DNA of 64,000 bases from Agrobacterium rosae (lineage in GTDB: Bacteria; Pseudomonadota; Alphaproteobacteria; Rhizobiales; Rhizobiaceae): assembly GCF_002915175.1 (NCBI RefSeq), contig NZ_NXEJ01000010.1, positions 1-64,000 on the forward strand, written 5' to 3'. Under the pieces are notes generated by a model. The model searched no databases. It was not told the origin of the DNA and saw only the letters and a list, made by a program, of their open reading frames with translations. Positions 58,507 through 64,000 of the stretch are shown here, one piece after another (the first letter of the stretch is position 1; each line of letters begins with the position of its first letter). Both the position numbers and the translations under genes were made by a program.

Positions 58507-59017
58507 GGCTTCTCAACCGGTCAACACGGTCGATTGCGAACGGCAAATACATGCTGCGGCAGATCGCTACGGGATACCGGAAGGTATTCTCTATTCGGTC
58601 GGACTGACTGAAACGGGACGCAAGGGCTCTCTGAGCCCCTATGCCATCAACATTGAGGGCAAAGCGTATTTCCCCGAAAATCTGCCGGCTGCCTACCGCT
58701 TGGTCGAAGATGCCCAACGGAGCGGCGCGAAGCTGATCGACATCGGTTGCATGCAGATCAACGTCTATTTCCACGGTGCGGAATTCAACTCCGTTGCGGA
58801 AATGTTCGACCCCTCCAAGAACGTCGCTTACGCCGCACAGTTCTTAAAACGGCTCCATGATCGTCATGACACATGGACGATGGCAGTCGCCAGATATCAT
58901 GCGGGACCCAATAATGACCCCGCCCAACAGCGTTATGTTTGCCGGGTCATCAGCAATTTGATCGCCACGGGGTATGGCCAGTGGACTGCCAATGCGAGAA
59001 ATTTCTGCTTGGGCTGA
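58436..59017 (+). CDS. Lytic transglycosylase-like protein of the flagellar operon
   Basis: This exported enzyme has 193 residues. ATG 58436 has AGAGGAGA upstream; the longer open frame back to 58271 lies in fliK. There is a signal peptide at about 1-25, then an SLT-type domain with the catalytic Glu59 in YSVGLTETGRKG and YHAGPNN near the C-terminus. It probably cuts peptidoglycan so the rod can pass, replacing the muramidase part of FlgJ (inference from operon position). Confidence 0.88.
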   Translation: MKAFHALKYLLALPVLVLTTFTCEASQPVNTVDCERQIHAAADRYGIPEGILYSVGLTETGRKGSLSPYAINIEGKAYFPENLPAAYRLVEDAQRSGAKLIDIGCMQINVYFHGAEFNSVAEMFDPSKNVAYAAQFLKRLHDRHDTWTMAVARYHAGPNNDPAQQRYVCRVISNLIATGYGQWTANARNFCLG

Positions 59018-59296
59018 GCAACCAAAAGTTGAGTATGGTTCAATTAACCAGACCTTAAACAAATGCGGCGAGATTCTGACAAAAAAGGCAAGGCAAGCGC
59101 TAAGTGGGTTGACTCGCACTTTTCCCCCGAAAAAATATCCTTAATTTTGGAATGGCATACTATATATAGATCAAATCGGGACAATATGGTTAATCAATTA
59201 TTAATTAATGTCTGTGATTTTTTGTAGTTGTGAGAGATTCCCGCGATTCGTACACCCTAGCATGTAGATTGGCTACACTGATTCGGAGGCGGACGA
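59018..59296 (+). promoter_or_regulatory. rem promoter region
   Basis: A 279-base gap, very AT-rich from 59140 to 59230, with TATATATAGATC and AATTATTAATTAATG. In Sinorhizobium rem is activated by VisN/VisR, so their binding site should lie here; I cannot define it. Confidence 0.5.
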
Positions 59297-59968
59297 ATGA
59301 TCGTGGTAGTTGATGAGCGGAAGCTTGTTAAGGACGGGTACACAGCCCTTTTTGGGCGCGAGGGAATTCCCTCAACTGGATTTGATCCAGCTGAATTTGG
59401 CGAATGGGTAAACACGGCAGCGGACTCAGATATTGCGGCAATCGAAGCGTTCTTGATCGGTCAGGCGGAAGCAACTCACGAGTTGCCGCGGGCTATTCGT
59501 GATCGTTCTCAGGCACCGGTGATTGCGGTCAGCGACCATCATTCTTTGGATGCTACCCTGGCGCTGTTTGACTCGGGCGTGGACGATGTCGTCCGCAAAC
59601 CGGTACATCCACGTGAAATACTTGCTCGCGCGGCAGCTATTCGCCGTCGCCTGTCGGTTCTCACGCATTTCACAGATGCTGGACCGATCCGGGTATTCTC
59701 GGATGGACGCGATCCAGAGGTGAGCGGTGAAGTTTTCCCATTGCCGCGCCGTGAGCGCCGAATTCTCGAGTATTTAATCGCAAACCGCGGACGTCGCGTT
59801 TCGAAAGCACAGATTTTCAACGCTATTTACGGTATTTTCGATGAGGAAGTCGAAGAGAACGTCGTTGAGAGCCACATAAGCAAGCTGCGCAAGAAACTGC
59901 GCAAGAAGCTAGGCTTCGACCCGATCGATTCTAAAAGGTTTCTTGGTTACTGCATCGATTGGGCGTGA
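59297..59968 (+). CDS. rem: Motility transcription activator Rem (OmpR-like)
   Basis: Rem activates the later flagellar genes and is under VisN/VisR control in rhizobia. It has 223 residues: an N-terminal receiver-like domain (1-120) and an OmpR winged helix (about 130-222, [20 protein letters not shown]). The acidic pair Asp6/Glu7, Ser79 and Lys101 are present, but the usual phospho-acceptor Asp appears to be Glu50. That suggests activity without phosphorylation, controlled by amount. Confidence 0.93.
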   Translation: MIVVVDERKLVKDGYTALFGREGIPSTGFDPAEFGEWVNTAADSDIAAIEAFLIGQAEATHELPRAIRDRSQAPVIAVSDHHSLDATLALFDSGVDDVVRKPVHPREILARAAAIRRRLSVLTHFTDAGPIRVFSDGRDPEVSGEVFPLPRRERRILEYLIANRGRRVSKAQIFNAIYGIFDEEVEENVVESHISKLRKKLRKKLGFDPIDSKRFLGYCIDWA

Positions 59969-60232
59969 CTATACGCCTCTAAATCTTTGAGTTTATTCCG
60001 AAATCAACTCTGCAAGTCCCGCGCCGCATCTCCAAAAGAGTGCGGCGTTATTCGTTTCGCCTGGGCGGAGGCGACAATCGAGATGCTTTAATTTCAACAC
60101 TAACGGCAGGTCTCGAAAAAGGTTCCACGATAAATTTTATTTTCTTCGGCTTTTCTAACAGAGAGAAAAACAGACAGCCTCACGCAAGGCCCACATCCTA
60201 ACTTTGGTACAGATAAGAACAGAGGATTCGAG
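59969..60232 (+). promoter_or_regulatory. rem terminator candidate and flgE promoter region
   Basis: CGCCGCATCTC and GAGTGCGGCG (60022-60047) form a hairpin with one bulge and a weak T tail, probably ending the rem transcript. The rest (60100-60230) should hold the flgE promoter, a known Rem target type. No other gene is seen. Confidence 0.5.
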
Positions 60233-61504
60233 ATGAGCCTTTTTGGAACGATGAAAACTGCCGTGTCCGGCATGAATGCACAATCAAACAAGCTGGGCAC
60301 TGTCGGCGACAACATCGCGAATTCCAGCACGACCGGCTACAAGAGCGCATCGACTGCTTTCTCTTCGCTCGTCTTGTCCTCCAGCGGCGGTAACTACAAT
60401 TCCGGCGGCGTCGATACCAACGTAAAGTACTCGATCTCCCAACAGGGCGCGGCGGTGGCCACGCAATCGTCAACGGACCTTGCGATCAATGGTGATGGCT
60501 TCTTCGTTGTTCAGGATACGGCCGGCAATATCTACCTGACGCGTTCCGGCTCATTTACTGCCGACGATAGCGGTAACCTCGTCAACAGTGCCGGCTTCAC
60601 ACTTCTCGGCTATGAATATACAGGCACCACACCAACCACTGTCATCAACAGCTATGACGGTCTTGTTCCAGTCAACGTTTCGGCCAACGGCATGACGGCA
60701 ACGCCTTCGACCTCCGGTTCGCTGACGGGCAACCTGAGCGATTCCGCTCCGGTCGTGGATCCCGCGAACCTCCCGAGTGATAAAGATGCGACCGTGGTTG
60801 TTGATCAAATCAGCACGTTGAAGACGTCGGTCACCGGTTATGACGCTCTCGGCAACGAAATCAAATATGATTTCTATTTTTCCAAGACGGCAGACAACGA
60901 GTGGGAAGTTAGCGTGTACGATGCGAAATATGCATCCAGCACCGGCTCCTTCCCTTATTCTCAGGACCCCTTAGTCGCTGGTGAGCCGATGTCTTTTGAC
61001 CCCGATACGAAGACTTTTGATCTGTCGAGTGTCGTCATCGACGACCCGAACAATGACACCAGCATCACGATCGACTTGTCCGGCATGACGCAGTTCGCGG
61101 CAACTAAGTCGACAATGGAACAAGGTAATGTAAACGGTAACCCGGCTGAGCAGGTACAGTCCATCTCCATTACTGCCGATGGCACCGTCTACGCAACTTA
61201 TGCCAAGTCCTCTGCCCGCGCTCTTTTCCAGATCCCGCTGGCCGATGTCGCAAGCCCGGACAACTTGTCAGTCCTTTCAGGAAACGTTTTCCAGACAAGC
61301 GCAGACTCCGGCGTCGTGACGCTCGGTTTCGCCGGCCAAACAGGTTTCGGTACGATCGCCTCCAAGCAGCTCGAGTCTTCGAACGTGGATATCGCCACCG
61401 AGTTGACGGAAATGATCCAGGCGCAACGCAGCTACACAGCCAATTCCAAGGTATTCCAGACGGGTTCCGATCTGATGGAAACTCTTATCAACTTGGTACG
61501 ATAA
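60233..61504 (+). CDS. flgE: Flagellar hook protein FlgE
   Basis: FlgE is the hook subunit. The 423-residue protein has the N-terminal rod/hook motif (VSGMNAQSNKLGTVGDNIAN), the central GDGFFVVQDTAGN block and the C-terminal helix (TELTEMIQAQRSYTANSKV). It has no cleavable signal. It heads the flgE-flgK-flgL unit; gaps are 20 and 1 bases. Confidence 0.97.
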   Translation: MSLFGTMKTAVSGMNAQSNKLGTVGDNIANSSTTGYKSASTAFSSLVLSSSGGNYNSGGVDTNVKYSISQQGAAVATQSSTDLAINGDGFFVVQDTAGNIYLTRSGSFTADDSGNLVNSAGFTLLGYEYTGTTPTTVINSYDGLVPVNVSANGMTATPSTSGSLTGNLSDSAPVVDPANLPSDKDATVVVDQISTLKTSVTGYDALGNEIKYDFYFSKTADNEWEVSVYDAKYASSTGSFPYSQDPLVAGEPMSFDPDTKTFDLSSVVIDDPNNDTSITIDLSGMTQFAATKSTMEQGNVNGNPAEQVQSISITADGTVYATYAKSSARALFQIPLADVASPDNLSVLSGNVFQTSADSGVVTLGFAGQTGFGTIASKQLESSNVDIATELTEMIQAQRSYTANSKVFQTGSDLMETLINLVR

Positions 61505-61524
61505 CAGTTTTAAAGGACGGGTGA

Positions 61525-62967
61525 ATGTCGCTTGCTTCGGCGCTTAATACGACAAAGGCAACTCTGAGCAACACTGCTGTTCAGACCGGTGTCCTTTCGA
61601 ACAACATTTCGAATGCCAGCACCGCTGATTACAATCGCCGCACTGCGATCACGACCACGAACGCCACAACAGGCGCAATCACGGTCAAAATCGAACGTAC
61701 GGAAGATACTGCGCTTTTGAAGCAGGCACTGTCGGCGACATCTGACGACGCAGGCAGACAGACGTTCCTCGATGGCATGAACTCGCTCAGCGTCGTCTTG
61801 GGTGGCACCGAATATACCGCAGCGCCCTCCACTTACCTCGCTGCCTTTCAGGACGCTTTGCAGACCTATGCGGCTTCACCAAGTGATGTGACATTGGCCT
61901 CCGCGGCGATCAGCGCCGCGACCGATGTCGCAAACTCCTTGAATACATCGACGCAGTCAGTTCAGCAGCTCAGAGCGGATGCTGATGGTGAAATCGCCAC
62001 GACCGTCGGCACACTCAACAAGCTTCTGTCCCAATTCGAGCAGGCCAACAATGCCGTGACCTCTGCCACGGCCACCGGTAACGATCCGAACAACGCGCTC
62101 GACCAGCGTGAAGGCATTCTCAAGCAGATTTCGGGGATCGTCGGCATCTCGACTGCGGTTCGCTCGAATAACGACATCGCTATCTACACAAGCGACGGTA
62201 CGACGCTGTTCGAAACGACAGCGAGAAAAGTGTCGTTTGACTCGATGACCGCCTATGACGCCAGCGCCACCGGTAGCAACATCTACATCGATGGCGTCGC
62301 CGTAAAGATGGGCGAGGGCAGCAACACGACGGCTAAGGGCAGCCTTCCGGCACTTTTACAGCTGCGTGATCAGGTCTACCCAAATTATCAGGCGCAGTTG
62401 GATGAGATCGCGCGCAGCGTGATGGGTGCCTTTGCTGAAACAGACGGTAACGGCGACGCAATCGCTGGACTGTTCACGACCAAGGATGGTTCGGACGTTG
62501 ATTTTTCGACTGCCGAGATCATTCCAGGTCTGGCAGGTTTGATCAGCGTGTCAGCCGATGCCACTGCGACGCCGACCAAGCTTCGTGACGGCAGCATTGC
62601 TGGCGATAGCCCCAATGTCGATGGTTCGACCGGTTACTCTGAGCTTTTGTATAAGTACGCTGCCAATCTCAACACGCAGGTCGAATTCGATCCCAAGGCA
62701 GGGATATCCACGAATGTCACCTTGCTGAGTTTCGCCACGGACTCTGCTGGCTGGGTAGAAGAATATCGTAGCAACGCGACGACGGCTGCAGAAAGCTCGT
62801 CGGCCATGTTGAACAAGTCGACCGAAGCCTATTCCAACTCGACAGGCGTCAACCTTGATGAGGAGCTGATCCAGATGCTGGATATCGAGCAATCCTACAA
62901 GGCTGCCGCAAAACTGATGTCGACGATTGACGAGCTTTTGAAGACGCTGATGGAGGCTGCGAACTGA
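61525..62967 (+). CDS. flgK: Hook-associated protein 1 FlgK
   Basis: FlgK joins hook and filament. The 480-residue protein has an N-terminal helical domain (QTGVLSNNISNASTADYNRR) and a C-terminal one (EELIQMLDIEQSYKAAAKLM). It is shorter than enteric FlgK (about 550), as is usual in rhizobia. It lies directly ahead of flgL. Confidence 0.96.
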   Translation: MSLASALNTTKATLSNTAVQTGVLSNNISNASTADYNRRTAITTTNATTGAITVKIERTEDTALLKQALSATSDDAGRQTFLDGMNSLSVVLGGTEYTAAPSTYLAAFQDALQTYAASPSDVTLASAAISAATDVANSLNTSTQSVQQLRADADGEIATTVGTLNKLLSQFEQANNAVTSATATGNDPNNALDQREGILKQISGIVGISTAVRSNNDIAIYTSDGTTLFETTARKVSFDSMTAYDASATGSNIYIDGVAVKMGEGSNTTAKGSLPALLQLRDQVYPNYQAQLDEIARSVMGAFAETDGNGDAIAGLFTTKDGSDVDFSTAEIIPGLAGLISVSADATATPTKLRDGSIAGDSPNVDGSTGYSELLYKYAANLNTQVEFDPKAGISTNVTLLSFATDSAGWVEEYRSNATTAAESSSAMLNKSTEAYSNSTGVNLDEELIQMLDIEQSYKAAAKLMSTIDELLKTLMEAAN

Positions 62968-62968
62968 T

Positions 62969-63982
62969 ATGAAGACCACACCCATTTCTTCTCAATCCAT
63001 TAGCAATGCCATGCAGTTGACCGTCACCAATGCGCAGACGGAAATCACGAAATTGCAGACGGAAGCCGTGACCGGCACATATGCGGACGTTGGTCTGGAG
63101 CTTGGAACGCGCACATCCACCAGTCTGGATTACACGCGTGAAAGTGCTCGTCTCCAGTCGATCATGGATGCCAATTCCATCGCCGAGCAACGCATGGATG
63201 CTTCGCAGCTCGCCATGGAAAACATGTCGGCCTCGGCGCAGAGCCTTCTGAACTCGGTCATTGCCCTCAGCGGTAACAACGATGCCAGCAGTCTGAGCGT
63301 TGCCAAGACGACGGCGATGTCCACTTTGGAAAATTTCGTCAGCTATTCGAACACCGCTGTAAACGGCGAATATCTCTTCTCTGGCATCAATACGGACGCG
63401 CAGACGCTGGGTGACACGTTCATCACTGATATCGCCGACGATTTCAACGCTCAGTTCTCGGCCCAGTTTCCTGATCCGTCTGCGGTCACCGCCGACGAGA
63501 TGAAGACGTTTCTGACGGACTATCAGGACAGCTTCGACTGGCCGTCATGGACAGGTGCGTCCGAGACGACCATGAGCAGCCGCATTAGTACTTCGGAAAC
63601 CGTATCTACATCCACCACGGCCAATTCCGATGGTTTCAAAAGCCTTGTACTCGCAGGTGTGATATCGTCTCAGCTGGTAAACTCTGGATTGAGCGCAAGT
63701 GCGCTATCCGTCGTCAATGACACGACTACGAGCCTCGCTGGTTCTGCAATTTCCGGCATCGATACCCAGCGTTCGAAAATTGGCCTGTCCCAGGAACGAG
63801 TGGAAAAGGCGAATACCTACATGAGTTCTCAGAAGACCATCATCGACACTCAACTGACCAACCTTGTTGGCGTTGATACCTATGAGGCCTCGACGCGTCT
63901 GACCGAGCTTATGAATCAGGTCGAGACATCTTACTCGATCACGTCGAAAATACAGGGCCTGAGCCTGGTAAACTATCTCTAG
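62969..63982 (+). CDS. flgL: Hook-associated protein 3 FlgL
   Basis: FlgL is the second hook-filament junction protein. It has 337 residues with flagellin-like termini (SISNAMQLTVTNAQTEITKL and the C-terminal TYEASTRLTELMNQVETSY). Its start follows the flgK stop by one base. It ends 18 bases before the window edge; further flagellar genes (flaF, flbT, flgD in related genomes) probably follow. Confidence 0.96.
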   Translation: MKTTPISSQSISNAMQLTVTNAQTEITKLQTEAVTGTYADVGLELGTRTSTSLDYTRESARLQSIMDANSIAEQRMDASQLAMENMSASAQSLLNSVIALSGNNDASSLSVAKTTAMSTLENFVSYSNTAVNGEYLFSGINTDAQTLGDTFITDIADDFNAQFSAQFPDPSAVTADEMKTFLTDYQDSFDWPSWTGASETTMSSRISTSETVSTSTTANSDGFKSLVLAGVISSQLVNSGLSASALSVVNDTTTSLAGSAISGIDTQRSKIGLSQERVEKANTYMSSQKTIIDTQLTNLVGVDTYEASTRLTELMNQVETSYSITSKIQGLSLVNYL

Positions 63983-64000
63983 TGAAAACAGAAAACACCC

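Overview
The window is chromosomal DNA of an alphaproteobacterium of the family Rhizobiaceae, most like Agrobacterium. Three things point there: the che operon order (globin-MCP, cheS, cheY1, cheA, cheR, cheB, cheY2, cheD, cheT, with no cheW), the rhizobial motility regulators VisN, VisR and Rem, and the rhizobial motor proteins MotB and MotC with a row of short flagellins. Most of the 64 kb is a flagellar and chemotaxis gene region. I could run no database search; all names come from reading the proteins.

Layout. (1) 1-1345: two small genes (an HTH regulator and an acidic protein) and a gene-poor spacer. (2) 1346-9522: two divergent flagellar transcription units, flgF-fliI-orf leftward and motA-fliM-fliN-fliG-flhB-orf rightward. 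(3) 9601-23713: non-flagellar genes, namely an aminotransferase, mscL, a transporter-like hybrid histidine kinase, a transmembrane chemoreceptor, the Mrp/Pha cation/proton antiporter operon (phaAB-C-D-E-F-G) and a small predicted secreted protein. (4) 24206-32138: the tightly coupled che operon. (5) 32379-43153: three genes lying between cheT and fliF: an OGT-type (GT41) glycosyltransferase, a UDP-galactopyranose mutase and a 7.2-kb ORF made entirely of an octapeptide repeat. (6) 43274-46812: fliF, visN, visR. (7) 46912-53681: a second OGT-type glycosyltransferase and four flagellin genes. (8) 53868-63982: a FliH-like gene, motB, motC, fliK, a lytic transglycosylase, rem, flgE, flgK and flgL.

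How the genes work together. VisN/VisR and Rem are the known rhizobial cascade that switches on flagellar and che genes. FliF, FliG, FliM and FliN build the MS/C ring, FlhB and FliI belong to the export apparatus, MotA/MotB/MotC form the stator and its periplasmic partner, FlgE/FlgK/FlgL make the hook and junction, FliK sets hook length, and FlaA-D make the filament. The che proteins feed the motor through CheY1/CheY2.

The most unusual item is the 2394-residue ORF at 35969-43153. I could parse it completely as a 7-residue leader, 298 uninterrupted octapeptides (consensus L-[ST]-[ST]-x-Q-[IV]-x-[AG]) and one 3-residue insertion. The octads are grouped in a higher order of 3+7n octads. It has no signal peptide and I saw no cysteine; it is rich in Ser/Thr and sits next to sugar-transfer genes inside the flagellar locus. 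A glycosylated surface or flagellum-associated giant protein is my inference, not something the sequence proves.
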